Shown one piece after another: positions 42,717 through 54,000 of a stretch of DNA of 64,000 nucleotides. The notes under the pieces were generated by a model, which did not search any database, was not told the DNA's origin, and saw nothing but the letters and a program-made list of their open reading frames with translations. The DNA is taken from the NCBI RefSeq assembly GCF_907164915.1, contig NC_061868.1, positions 32,392,439-32,456,438 of the forward strand, written 5' to 3'. The number at the start of each line of letters is the position of its first letter. The stretch's first letter is position 1. This stretch comes from Impatiens glandulifera. Its lineage: Eukaryota > Streptophyta > Magnoliopsida > Ericales > Balsaminaceae. Position numbers and translations under genes: made by a program.

Positions 42717-44800
42717 AAATTTTCGGTTGTCTTTGCTATCCTCTTCTTCCTCCAACCACTATTCACAAACTTCATAAACGCTCTACCCCTTGTGTCTTTT
42801 TAGGATACCCCTCTAATCATCGCGGCTACAAATGCTACGACCCAGCCTCAAAAAGATTTATCATCTCTCGTCACGTCATTTTTGACGAAACAAAATTTCC
42901 CTTTTCTCTTGTCCAAAACCCAAACTCAACTCACCCATCTCAATCCGAACCAATAACCATCCCAATACACATCCAAACCCCGCCCATCACCGAGTCCATT
43001 TCCCCACCAAACAACACTCCATTACCGAGCCCATTATCAACTCAACACACTCCACCAAACCCACCATCACCCATCACCACTTCACCAGGCCCAAACCCAA
43101 ACACGACCAGCCCGTCCACAAGACCAAACCGTCCAAATCATTCACCAACCATCATCAATCCAACACGGACAATACGAACCCGCGCAATGGATGGGATTGT
43201 CTGTCCAAAACGCATTTTCAATCTAAACACACTCACATCTCCATCGCCTATTCCCAAAAACCCAAAGTTAGCTTTATCAGACCCGAATTGGAAAGCCGCC
43301 ATGGACGATGAGTTTAACGCTTTAATTAGTAATAAGACTTGGGACTTGGTTCCGCGTCCTCAGGGTGTTGATATTATACGATGCATGTGGATTTTTAAGC
43401 ATAAAACTAACTCTGACGGCTCTTTTGAGAGGCATAAAGCCCGTCTTGTTGGTGATGGCAGGTCTCAGCAGATTGGAATCAATTGTGAAGAAACCTTTAG
43501 TCCTGTTGTCAAACCAGCCACCATACGAACTGTTCTGAGCATTGCTTTATCGAAGTCTTGGTCCATTCACCAAATGGACGTCAAGAATGCATTTTTACAT
43601 GGTAATCTCAACGAAACAGTTTACATGCATCAGCCTTTCGGTTTTAGAGACAAAATCTTTCCCGACCATGTTTGTTTATTGCGCAAATCTTTATACGGCT
43701 TAAAACAAGCTCCTCGTGCTTGGTATCAAAGGTTTGCAGATTTTGTCTCTACAATCGGTTTTACACACAGCACGACTGATCATTCGCTTTTTATCTATCA
43801 ACATGGGTCCGAAATTGCCTATCTACTCTTGTATGTTGATGACATTATCATTACGGCTTCGTCTGATCAGTTACGTCAGACTCTCATGAAAAGCTTAGGC
43901 GCAGAATTTGCTATGAAGGATTTAGGTAAATTAAGCTATTTCTTGGGAGTTGCTGTATCGTATACTAAGGATGGACTTTGTCTTAGTCAGAAGAAATATG
44001 CTGAAGAAATTATTGATCGTGCTGGAATGTGTACTTGCAAATCAACACAAACGCCGGTCGATACAAATGGCAAACTTGGAAAATCAACTAGTCCACCAGT
44101 CTCTGACCCCACTCATTACAGAAGTTTAGCCGGAGCACTACAGTATCTTACTTTCACACGTCCTGATATTTCATATGCAGTCCAGCAAATTTGCCTCCAC
44201 ATGCATGATCCGAAAGAGGCTCACTTGGCTGCCTTACACAGAATCATTCGATACTTACAGGGTACAAAGCACTATGGCCTTCATCTTTACAAATCCTCAC
44301 TGTCTACACTCGTTTCATATACTGATGCAGACTGGGGAGGATGTCCAGATACCCGTCGCTCTACATCTGGCTATTGCGTCTTCCTAGGCGATAATCTTCT
44401 GTCTTGGTCGTCAAAACGGCAATCCACACTTTCTCGTTCTAGTGCTGAAGCTGAATATAGAGGAGTTGCCAATGTTGTCTCCGAATCCTGTTGGCTTCGC
44501 AATTTATTGTTAGAACTTCGTATCTCATTGGACAAAGCCACACTGGTCTACTGCGACAACATAAGTGCGATTTATCTCTCCCAAAATCCGGTCCAACATC
44601 AACGTACCAAACACATCGAAATGGACATACACTTTGTAAGGGAAAAAGTAGATAGAGGTAAAGTTCGCATTCTTCATATGCCTTCTCGTTTTCAAATCGC
44701 TGACATATTCACCAAAGGACTTCCGCGCATACTATTTGAAGATTTCAGAGACAGTCTCAGCGTCCGAGAATCTCCCGTTTCGACTGCGGGGGTGTATTAG
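42677..44800 (+). CDS. Gag-pol, 3' part (integrase end, RT, RNase H), frameshifted
   Basis: Open in one frame from about 42677 to 44800, picking up with 'KIFGCLCYP' of the integrase C-terminus. Its first ATG (43187) is internal, so this is not a separate gene. RT: 'LVPRPQGVDIIRCMWIFKHK', 'MDVKNAFLHGNL' and catalytic 'LYVDDIIIT'. RNase H: 'YTDADWGGCPDTRRS', 'SRSSAEAEYRG' and 'VYCDNISAIYLS'. All catalytic blocks are visible. The single upstream frameshift is the only clear lesion, so the copy is probably non-autonomous but could be mobilised by relatives. Confidence 0.88.
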   Translation, partial: QLLYNRTPSYSHLKIFGCLCYPLLPPTTIHKLHKRSTPCVFLGYPSNHRGYKCYDPASKRFIISRHVIFDETKFPFSLVQNPNSTHPSQSEPITIPIHIQTPPITESISPPNNTPLPSPLSTQHTPPNPPSPITTSPGPNPNTTSPSTRPNRPNHSPTIINPTRTIRTRAMDGIVCPKRIFNLNTLTSPSPIPKNPKLALSDPNWKAAMDDEFNALISNKTWDLVPRPQGVDIIRCMWIFKHKTNSDGSFERHKARLVGDGRSQQIGINCEETFSPVVKPATIRTVLSIALSKSWSIHQMDVKNAFLHGNLNETVYMHQPFGFRDKIFPDHVCLLRKSLYGLKQAPRAWYQRFADFVSTIGFTHSTTDHSLFIYQHGSEIAYLLLYVDDIIITASSDQLRQTLMKSLGAEFAMKDLGKLSYFLGVAVSYTKDGLCLSQKKYAEEIIDRAGMCTCKSTQTPVDTNGKLGKSTSPPVSDPTHYRSLAGALQYLTFTRPDISYAVQQICLHMHDPKEAHLAALHRIIRYLQGTKHYGLHLYKSSLSTLVSYTDADWGGCPDTRRSTSGYCVFLGDNLLSWSSKRQSTLSRSSAEAEYRGVANVVSESCWLRNLLLELRISLDKATLVYCDNISAIYLSQNPVQHQRTKHIEMDIHFVREKVDRGKVRILHMPSRFQIADIFTKGLPRILFEDFRDSLSVRESPVSTAGVY

Positions 44801-44957
44801 TATATTGTATATATCTTGTTACCTTGTTTAGATTCCTAGATTAGTGGGTTACCTTGTTTAGATTCCTAGATTAGTGGTTTACCTTATTAAGAGTCTTTTG
44901 ACTAGTATATATTGTAACATTGTTTATCAATAATAACCATGGGATTAATCTCTATCA
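44795..44957 (+). repeat. 3' LTR of the Ale-like copia
   Basis: Identical to the 5' LTR over 163 bp and preceded by a G-rich polypurine tract. Identity means a very recent insertion or gene conversion. Confidence 0.9.
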
Positions 44958-45179
44958 TGTTTTAAAAACAGTCCTACTTATAAAGTTGGCTTTTAAAAAT
45001 CAGTTGTATAACGTTTGAGTTCTAACCGATTATTCTTCCGGTCTTAGTCATGTTTCTAAGTTTTAGCGTTATTTAAAATATTGAAATAAAAATTATTTAA
45101 AATATTGGTACATGTTACTGATGATAATTAAGGAGGAAATACTTGAAGAATTATAGTCATTTTTAAAGGCGTTAGAGTT
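44958..45179. repeat. 222-bp direct repeat, right copy
   Basis: Starts at the first base after the 3' LTR ('tgttttaaaaacag') and ends 'gttagagtt'. Identical by eye to 39932-40153. Confidence 0.92.
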
Positions 45180-45344
45180 TAGCAATAAACACCAAATGAG
45201 CCTTTGTCGAAATATTTTTTTAGAAATATCCCAAAAATATTTAAAACGCATTTTCTATTTTTTTCTAAATTTTTAGAAAATGGTTTGGAGTCACAAAATC
45301 ATAAAAATAATTTTAGATTTTGAAAAGTGCAACCAAATAGGCCT

Positions 45345-45885
45345 TAGGACTAGAGTCTTGGTCAAAAGACTCTCGGTCTGGGTCGAGGAGCCTCTCGGTC
45401 CCAAGTTTATGATTCTCGGTCCTAATCTTGGGATTCTCGGTCCCAAGATTAGATCTCTCAGTCCTACGGTTAGGACTCTTGATCCTAAGGTTAATCTTAT
45501 CGGTCTAGATATATAAACATATCGGTTATGCGTTAGCCTGTGTCTAAGTTTCTCGATCGAGTTATATAAACCTATCGGTCATGAGCTTGCTCTAAGCTAA
45601 GTCTCTCGATCTTGGGTTCTGGAGCTCTCGGTCCTAGGTTTAGGATTCTTGGTCCTAAGCTTGGGATTCTCGATCCCAAGGTTAGACCTTTCGGTCCTAA
45701 AGTTAGGTAGTCTCGGTCCCAAGGTTAGAACTCTCGGTCCTAGGGTTAGAATTCTCGGTCCTAGGGTTAGGACTCTCATTCCTAGGGTTAAGACTCTCGG
45801 TCCTAAAGTTAGGGAGCGTCGGTCCTATGTGAGAATCCTCGGTCGGATCTCTCGGTCCTAGACTAACAAGCCTCGGTCCTCAAGA
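45345..45885. repeat. 21-bp tandem repeat array, degenerate
   Basis: About 20 or more units of the type CTCGGTCCTAGGGTTAGGACT. Translation shows a seven-residue period (LGPRVRT and LGPRVLT on the two strands), which reflects the DNA period of 21 and not a protein. The GGTTAG core is similar to, but not, telomeric repeat. Confidence 0.88.
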
Positions 45886-48159
45886 ACTCCAAGTGCATAT
45901 TTTTTTTAGCTCTACTTCTTTATCTAAGATCTTGGGTAGTTTCACAAAGCTCTTAGGAACATATTGATCATTACCTCAAGGTATCAATCGACCTGGATGA
46001 TGATCAATTTATTCAAAATAGTTTGTGAACAAAATTCGGGTTTTTGATTTTAAATATGTTTTGAAGCGCAAGGAGCTATCCAATAGATTTCTTATACTGT
46101 ATATACTTGATTGTACCAAAACAAGAACACTAGTTGTTCGTTTTGACCAGATCAAGAACTCAAATTTTTTATTTATTTCGAAAATTTTGATTATTAATCA
46201 AACATTATCGGGATGGATCAAACATGATTCAAATAGTTTCTCAACATCATTACAATCATGTTAGGAAGCTTTCTGAGCCGTGATTCAACAAAAATTAACC
46301 CAAGAACAACAAACCCGTTTTTTTTTAAAAAAAAATTGGGTTTTTGTTATTTAGATCGATTGATTGGTTCTATCCCATCCATATAGTTTCTAAATGATCA
46401 TAGGATCGATTTTAATTCATAAAATACCATAAACAACAAGCATACAAGCCTATGAAATTTTAAATATAAAAATTTCAAATTCAAATTATAAATATGAATT
46501 AAAGGGTGATTAGAACTTTACCAAGGATTGAAGAACACTCCTTGATCCTCAGGAAAGCTTTTGGGATGTACAAATCCAAGTTTTAAGGCCTCAACGAATT
46601 TTCGAAAATACAAAAGTTTTGAGCTTCAATGGATTTTTTTTGTAAAATTGTGATTTGAGAGGGGAGATTGGATTCCCTAGTTTGGGAATGACTCAGGGTA
46701 TCTATTTATAGCTGCCCTAAGTCGGTGGAGGCTTCTAGTGACCTGAATCGACAAAAAAGTCATTAATGGCATTTTGGCTATTCTTCCAGCCACTTGAAGA
46801 TATAGGGATGAATCATCCATATTTTCGTAGGGGGGATGATCACCATCATAGGTTGATCATTTTGGGCTTTGAATTAGTGAAAACCATTGACTATCGAAGG
46901 AGTTCCAAAAAGATAAGATCAAAGGCTAGTCTTTGATCTTATCTGTTTCAGTGTCGCGTTGGAGACGAAGGTGGTGCTCAAATCGACGTTGTTTTGAGCG
47001 CTTTCCAGTGTTCCATTGGTGTTGTGTTAGCCCTTGGCGTTGCGTCATCATTTTTTGCTAACGAGGCTAATGTCCCGTTAGTTGATTCAATGCGATGCAC
47101 GCGTGCTTCTCCTCGACTACAACGGGCTAGGCGGGTGCTTTCTAGGCACTAGATTAAAATATAGCGCTCATCCGATGGCTATAGTTCCTGTTGCAACGTA
47201 TTCTCGCGGTTTCGACTACAAAAGATCATAAATTTTATTTTTATTTTAAAACCTTAAGGGTTTGTTTGAAATTTATTTTTCTTTAACCCTTTTGACTTTA
47301 TTTTTGATCTTTTTAAATACACAAAATATTAAAATAAATATGGAAAATATTATACCAATTTATTTATAGGGACCTAATTATTTATTTACAGGGATATGTA
47401 GGCAACCTCCTAGTATGTTCGATCTATTTGATCCACTTTCTTCTTTCTTATGGAATAGAAGTCTGAGATTCTAGTTCATACAAGGGGCATTTTTTGAAAG
47501 GAAAAATGATAAAAATAATTTGCATCACATACATCATTCATATGATTGAGAGTGTAAAATATCATTACATGAGTCACATCTATTAGTTGGTGATCATTCA
47601 ACATTCATTTGCATAATCGTTCAACAATCATGCTGAAGTCAGGATTTTCAAACCATTGTTTTTAGTTTCAAAAAATTGAACTACCTTCAGACCCGATTCC
47701 TCTCCCGTGAGGATAGGTAGACATCCTATCAAATAGGTTTGGTCACATGTTCATGCATTTTACGAAAAATCTTGTTATTCTAAAGTAAAAGAAGACAGAG
47801 GACTCTCCTGTCAAAAAATACTATGGACACAACAAAACGAGTAGGCTTTAGGACTAAATTTTAAAATAGAGACTATTTCAAGTGCAAAGCGAGTTTGAAT
47901 ACCTCTTAAAAAATTCATACGAATGATTATCTATTTTAGCTCCTTCTCATGTCTCGTTGATTGTTAAAACGTTTTTTAGACTCCATGAAGTTGTGTTGAT
48001 GTTCAAACATTGGTATCAAGGCTAAGAAGATTAGGGAAAATCGTCTAACTTCTAAAATTGATTAATAAAGAGATTGATTTGAAACTCTGAGCAATTGTGT
48101 AAAAAGAAATCAATGAGAAAAGTATTCATCACAATGTTGATATAGTGAAAACATGACTT
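45886..48159 (-). other. Non-coding; possible LTR promoter on the minus strand
   Basis: On the minus strand, 'GCTATAAATAGATACC' near 46700 is a good TATA box followed by leader-like sequence toward 46510. Near 47395 the minus strand reads 'GGTTGCCTACATATCCC', similar from memory to a motif in Tat gypsy LTRs. These suggest remnants of the long LTR of the minus gypsy relic. No ORF of substance. Confidence 0.3.
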
Positions 48160-48420
48160 GGCAATCTTGCTAGGTATGTTAATTTGTTAGATATACCGAT
48201 GATACTTCAACAAGAAAACAACAGAACAATGGTCACTTTTGTGAAGGTTGAGACTTTGAAATCACCACTAAGAAATCTCGCTAGGTGTGTCGATTCAGTC
48301 AGATATCCCCTAGTTGTAAAAAAAGACATCATACTCACAATGTTTAAGGCTTTAAAATCACTGATAGACAATTTCGTTAGGTGTACTGATTCAACTAAAC
48401 ACCTCGAGTATAAGCCTGCT
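48160..48420. repeat. Three imperfect repeats of about 100 bp
   Basis: A core '(c/t)ttgctaggt.tg...ga.t..gt.agata' occurs near 48167, 48277 and 48374. Diverged tandem copies in otherwise non-coding DNA. Confidence 0.6.
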
Positions 48421-49079
48421 CAAGCTTAGAGTTTTAAAGATTTCTCTCTAAAACATGTATAGAAGTAGATAAAATTCCGAAAATGATAAGCTTGAAAAAT
48501 GAACGATTCAAATGATCGGAATCTTCAACAAGAGTTAAACTTCGGTTATTAATAACCTTTTTTAAAAACAATCAAGGACATACGATTAAGAATTTAATTT
48601 GAGTAATTCATTTTGTATTGAGAAAAAATGATGAGTAAATCAGACCTCCTCTAAACAGTTTAGCACTTTTTATGGGTCTTGTAACCCTGAAGATGTTTCG
48701 GTCTCAAGCTAATCCTATGACGATAGGATCAAAATCTTCACTAAATTTTAGGGAAAGGAAAAAAAACGCACTAGTCTTCACCAAAGAGATTTTCAAACTT
48801 GTATTCATTTAGCCTAAAGTTAATCATGCATTTCGCATCATGGATTTCTAAAACATTTGTTAGTTTTGAATTACTAAACATGCATTCATTATTACGAGTC
48901 ATGGCTAACAAATGCATCACAATTTCGTGGCCTTAGAGCCAAGCATGCATTAATGCATCAAATGATTAAAACAATTGCTCTTTGATGAGATGTTTGTTCT
49001 AACTCATACCAAGTGTCTCAATATAAAGTTTGAAGAATCCTCGAATCAGGATGTGAGGATATATCCATTTATCATTTTT

Positions 49080-50280
49080 GTCATAGATCTCAGATATGAT
49101 CTACTTCGTTTCATGATTTGGTAGCCTTAGTGTGCTGAATTCATCATTGTTTTCATAGATCTATGTTATGATCTATTTCGTTTCTTGAGTCGATAGTCTT
49201 AGCATGATGAGTTCATCATTTGTGTCAACAGATCTCGGGTATGATTTGTTTTGTTTTCTGAGTCAGCAGTCGTAGCGTGATGAGTTCATCATTTGTGTCA
49301 ACAGATCTCGGGTACGATCTGTGTTCGTTACATGAGTTAGCAACCTTAGTGTGTTGAGTTCATCATTTGTGTCAAAAGATCTAAGTAAGATCTATTTCAT
49401 TTCATGAGTCGACATCCTTAGCGTGTTGAGCTCATCATTTGAGTCAATAGATCTCGGGTATGATATGTGTTTGTTAAATGAGTTGGTAGACTTAGCGTAC
49501 TGAGTTCATCATTTGTGTCAATAGATCCTGGGTACAATCTTTGTTCGTTACATGAGTAGGCAGCCTTAGCGTGCCGAGTTCATTGTTTATGTCGTCAAAT
49601 CCCGAGTACAATCTATTTCGTTTCGTGAGTTAGTAGCCTTAGCATGCTGAGTTTATTATTTATGTCAATAGATTTTGGATACAATTTGTGTTCCTTACAT
49701 GAGTCGCGGTTCTAGCGTGCTGAGTTCATCATTTGTGTCAACAGATCCCGAGTACGATATGTGTTTGTTACATGATTCGGCAGCCTTAGCTTGTTGAGTT
49801 CATCATTTGTGTCAATAGATCTTGGGTGCAATCTATATTTGTTACATGTGTCGACATCCTTAACGTATTAAGATCATCATTTGTGTCAACAGATCTCAGG
49901 TACAATATGTGTTCTTTACATGAGTCAGTAGTCTTAACATGATAATCGTTTGTGTCAACAGATCCCAGTTACGATCTATTTTGATTCGTGAGTTGGCAAC
50001 CTTATTAGTCTATGTTCATCGTTTGTGTCAACATAAACCCGTTACAATCTGTTTCATTTCGTGAGCGACAACCTTAGCGTGGTGAGTTCATCGTTTATGT
50101 GTAGGGTACGATTTGTGTTCGTTACATGAATCGATTGTCTTACTATTCTGAGTTAAATATTTGTGTCAATAGATCCTACGTACGATTTGTGTTCATTTCA
50201 TGATCGACAACCTTGTGTGCTGAGTTTGTCTTTTTAACTAACATACCTCAAATAAGATTTGTTCTTTTCTAAAAGTCAGT
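49080..50280. repeat. 73-bp tandem satellite-like array
   Basis: About 16 diverged units containing 'gagttcatcatttgtgtcaa' and 'gatct.gggtacgatctgtgttcgtt'. Unit starts at 49211, 49284, 49358, 49430, 49504 and 49578 give a period of 72-74 bp. The array is followed directly by a different array at 50288. Confidence 0.88.
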
Positions 50281-50287
50281 AGTTTCT

Positions 50288-50660
50288 CATCATCGCGTTG
50301 ATGTGAGGACTATGTGTTATCTAGAAGTTGCTCGTTATCTTAGATACAAGGATTCTACATTTTCTAAGAAAGCCGCTCATCATCTCGTTGATGTGAGGAC
50401 TTTATGTCTCATAGTAGTTGCTTGTTATCTTAAAAACAAAAATTCTACATTTTCTAAAAAAGTCGCACATCATCTATTTGATTTGAGGACTCGTCGTTTT
50501 TCTCAGCAAGTTACTTATTATCTTTTGGATGTGAGGACTCTATGTTTTGTTAACAGTTTCTAATCATCTTTTGACATGAGAACTCGTTGTTTCTTAATAG
50601 TCGCTCATTATCTTACGATATGAGAACTCAATTTTCTTGGTAGATTTTCATCATTATTTC
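50288..50660. repeat. 90-bp tandem array
   Basis: Units beginning 'catcatctcgttgatgtgag' at about 50288, 50378 and 50468, then decayed copies to about 50660. The 86-codon open frame at 50303-50563 is repeat-encoded and not a gene. Confidence 0.82.
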
Positions 50661-51339
50661 GATGAAAAACTCTATGCCTTTAGTGTTTCTTATGGTTCTC
50701 TTGGAACGTGAAATTGATATCCTCAAGGATAAGTTGTTATATGCAATTTTGATAAGGCTTCGTTATTTTGGTATAATTGAAACCTTTGTAACCAAAAACT
50801 CAAACTCTCATCCCTAGTGTGAATTTCAGTTAGTACAACCCAGGTAATCGATGAAACACAAGATACATCACAACTCATTATTGTTGGTCTTTTATGAATT
50901 TTTTATGTCTGTGATACTATTCTAAAGGTATCTCTTCGAATTTTCGTCTTCTAGATAGAACTACTTAGATACATCGTCTCATGGTTGTTTATAGAGTCTC
51001 TATATATGGACACATGGTTGCAGTAAAGCTTGTTAAGATCTTGCATAGAATCAGAATGCAACAAGTCATACACTCTAGATGTGTAGTATGTTATGTCTGC
51101 ATATGTCGTTATCTTGTACATGTATTTTTTAGGAATGTTGTTATCTCCACACATCCAAATCCTCGGACACGTGTTTATACGAAATGTAAAGTAGAATAGA
51201 AGATGCATGACCCATGTTATATCTTTTCTTCTATTCTTTAGTATTTTACATTTTAGGGTTATGAAATAGTGATTATTTAATCAAATTTGAACACATTTTT
51301 TTGCAAAATAAAAGTCATCTTCTCCAAACTCTGTCTAAG
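50661..51339. other. Non-coding stretch
   Basis: No gene recognised. Short overlapping open frames on both strands near 50951-51208 have no family features. Confidence 0.4.
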
Positions 51340-54000
51340 AGGGGCATTCTGTAGACACTTAATTTTTAAACTCCAATATTAAAATAAATTTTCCTGGTCC
51401 AGTATGATATTATACTTGATTATTAGACCGGGTGAGCAAAAATCAAAAATAAATTTCAAAATTGGCTTAGAACAACCCTTGTATAATGGTCCAAATGCCA
51501 ATTTCTGAAGATACTCGACCTTTAGAAGTTTTCATACGCTTAGAATGACCGATTTAAAAAATTATGAACTTTGAGTATAATATTGTTGTTGGACTAAATG
51601 TACCAAACAACCAGTTCGGGACTTGTTTTTGTGTCCAAATGTAATTTTTCATAAGTCAGAATTTGGGAGACCTGATACATTCAAATTAATTGGTTCAAAA
51701 AATTATAAATTTTGAGTATAATATTGCTATTTTCAATTTTATGCCGAAGGCCTTCAAAAGGGCAAAAATGTCAAAAACCGAGTTTAACCAGACGAGTCAA
51801 TGACGAGTGAATGGAAGTCAACAAGTTTGATCGCGGGCCTTCACATTATTCAAAAAGTGGATGTTGACGTCATGCTGACGCCAGACACAAATTATTTGAA
51901 AAAACGCTCAAATGTATGTATTTGGCGTCTTGGTTTGTTGAAGACATCTTGGAAGGATCACCAACTTAGAAAATTCACCCAGATCGTTATACTCAATAAA
52001 ATTAGATGATCTTGGATGATTTGAAAATCTTGAAGTGTCATCTACAATCTGTTTGTGTCCAAAATTAAATCGATTCTCTTAACCCCTCAAAATCGGTGGT
52101 AAAAGACAATGTGACCAAGACAAAATCAAACTAGACATGTCTATGGTGTATAATTCATAACTGAAGTTATGGTACTTCGAATTTGGATTATGACCTACGG
52201 TTGGAAAACTAAGACGCATCTCGTTCGAATGAAACTAGCCTTACGTCTTAACTCGACGGCAAATGTGATAAATTTGACTCGACAACCAAATGCAAGTTCA
52301 CAATTTCAGTCTTGGAGAGAACATATGCATCGTGTGACTTTGAAAATTTGTATCTTTGCACTCACTTTATCATTTCGTGCAAGTGAGATACCATTAGAAA
52401 TATTTGAGCTGGATTTAATTTGATAGAAACTATAATTCATGGCTCGACCTATAGCCCATGCTAGGTCGCCCGTACGTCAGTCCGTTCCTTTCAAGACCCA
52501 CGAGGCTGCAACGAGAATTACATGGACTTGAGACTTGTCTCGTATTTCTTGAGCAAAATAAAAAATTTATCCAATCTCAATACCTTTCCAATGCACCCTA
52601 GCTCAGTATTAAAGGTATCCCGAGTCAAAAATTCTAGTTGTTTGAAGTCTCGGGAGATCCATGTTGGCTGAAGCCAAAAACTCAAAAGAAGTTTGACTTC
52701 GAAATTGTGTAACTTGGTCCACACTACTTCATTTGATTTGTTTCAAGTTGGTTAACGAAGTTGGACGGATTACTTACACATAAGGGTTGGTCTCAGCCAA
52801 AATGAGCTTGAACTCAATCTAGGATCGCTGAGTGAGTTGTCGGTTGAGCGAACTCTAGAAATTAAAACTCCCAAATTTACCCTTGTATAAAGAGTATATA
52901 AATGAATTAAAATTGAAGAACAAGGATTCATTTGCAAGGTTTTACCCTCATTCTATAAAGAAAGCAAGCTTGAGATTAAAGTAACCAAATCAAGAACAAG
53001 GCCAAGGAGATTATGGCTAGTGTTCGTCTTCTCCGGCGAGTTCGATTCTAGCTTTGTTTCTTCTTGTACTTCTGATTTCTTCAGGTAGGTTTCTCAAGCC
53101 TTATATATTGTAGTTCATTTAGGATGTTGGTTTTGTATACTAATGTCGACGATCAGTTGTATTCGTGCAATTCATTGATTAATTTAGAGTTTGTTATTAA
53201 TTGTTTAATTGCTGATTGAATTTTGTTTATATACTTGGTTTACCATAACTTCTAGAGTCTCATGTAGATTTGAGTCTAGTCCTAGGAAGAGGCTAGATCT
53301 TGGCTAACCTCATTTACTTAAATCTAAGTTCGTTAGAAATATCATCAATTGGTCGTTTGAGGAAGAACCGTCGGTAAGTTCTTAAAAGAACTTCTAGATA
53401 TCCTCCTCGACGCAGCGAGGGTGCAATCGGAACTCTAGAAAATGAGGAATACTTCCGTATTGTTCGTGGATCCAATGCTTAGACGAACATCGAGTTACAT
53501 GAGGTAACCACCATACGTATTTCAGATCTATAGAGGAATAATCCTTCGATTCCCCTATTCTTCGTTTTCGTGTGTCAGAATCGTTGTCCGAAGTCTCCAA
53601 AGCTTAAGTGAACCTCCGTAGCGAGGAGTTCTAGCAGTTCGAGGCAGCGGCGAGACGGAAGGAAGCTCTATCGAATAATCCGAGGTCTAGATCAGAAGAA
53701 CAAAGTACACCTCTTTTATTCGACGTTGGATTCTAGAAGCGCTTAGGTTAACAGCTAGGCAACGAGAATGAAGCTAATTCCGACGTAACGTCAGTTGTCT
53801 AGTCTTCAGAAGAATCCTTGCGCAGCGTTGAGAAAGAGCGAACATCGGAAGCAAACAACGAGGAAGACGATGAAGGTCGTCTATTCCGTTTCTACTTTTT
53901 AATTTTTCTAATTCCTTGAAGTTCCGAGGTGCATTCAATTTGGCCATCAGACTTTTCAAATATTTAAATGTGTCCGTCAACACTAATTCTGAATTAATTC
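51340..54000 (+). other. Candidate gypsy 3' LTR with polypurine tract
   Basis: 'AGAGGGGCATTC' at 51340-51351 directly before 'TGTAGACACTTAATTTTT' is the form of a polypurine tract and LTR start in several plant gypsy families. About 1.5 kb on, AGTATATAAATG near 52890 is a possible TATA box with a leader. The LTR end and a matching second LTR were not found, so it may be a fragment. The tandem arrays upstream (48160-50660) could be the 3' untranslated part of the same element. Confidence 0.35.

Larger units (their letters stand above)
40161..44957 (+). mobile_element. Young Ale/Retrofit-like Ty1-copia element
   Basis: About 4.8 kb with short LTRs of about 163 bp (40164-40326, 44795-44957) that are identical by eye. 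A tRNA-Met primer site TGGTATCAGAG (40327-40337) and a polypurine GCGGGGG before the 3' LTR (44786-44792) complete it. Small size, tiny LTRs and a gag without a zinc knuckle fit the Ale/Retrofit lineage. One frameshift interrupts pol near 42680. The first bases differ (TGATATTAG against TGTATTAG), and no 5-bp target duplication is present; instead a 222-bp repeat flanks it. Confidence 0.9.

Noticed and set aside
45280..45861. Open frames encoding LGPRVRT heptad repeats on both strands
   Set aside because: A 21-bp DNA repeat gives a seven-residue period on either strand; no start context or family.
48005..48020. Primer-site-like TTGGTATCAAGGC
   Set aside because: No LTR ending before it is recognisable and no matching downstream LTR shares that end.
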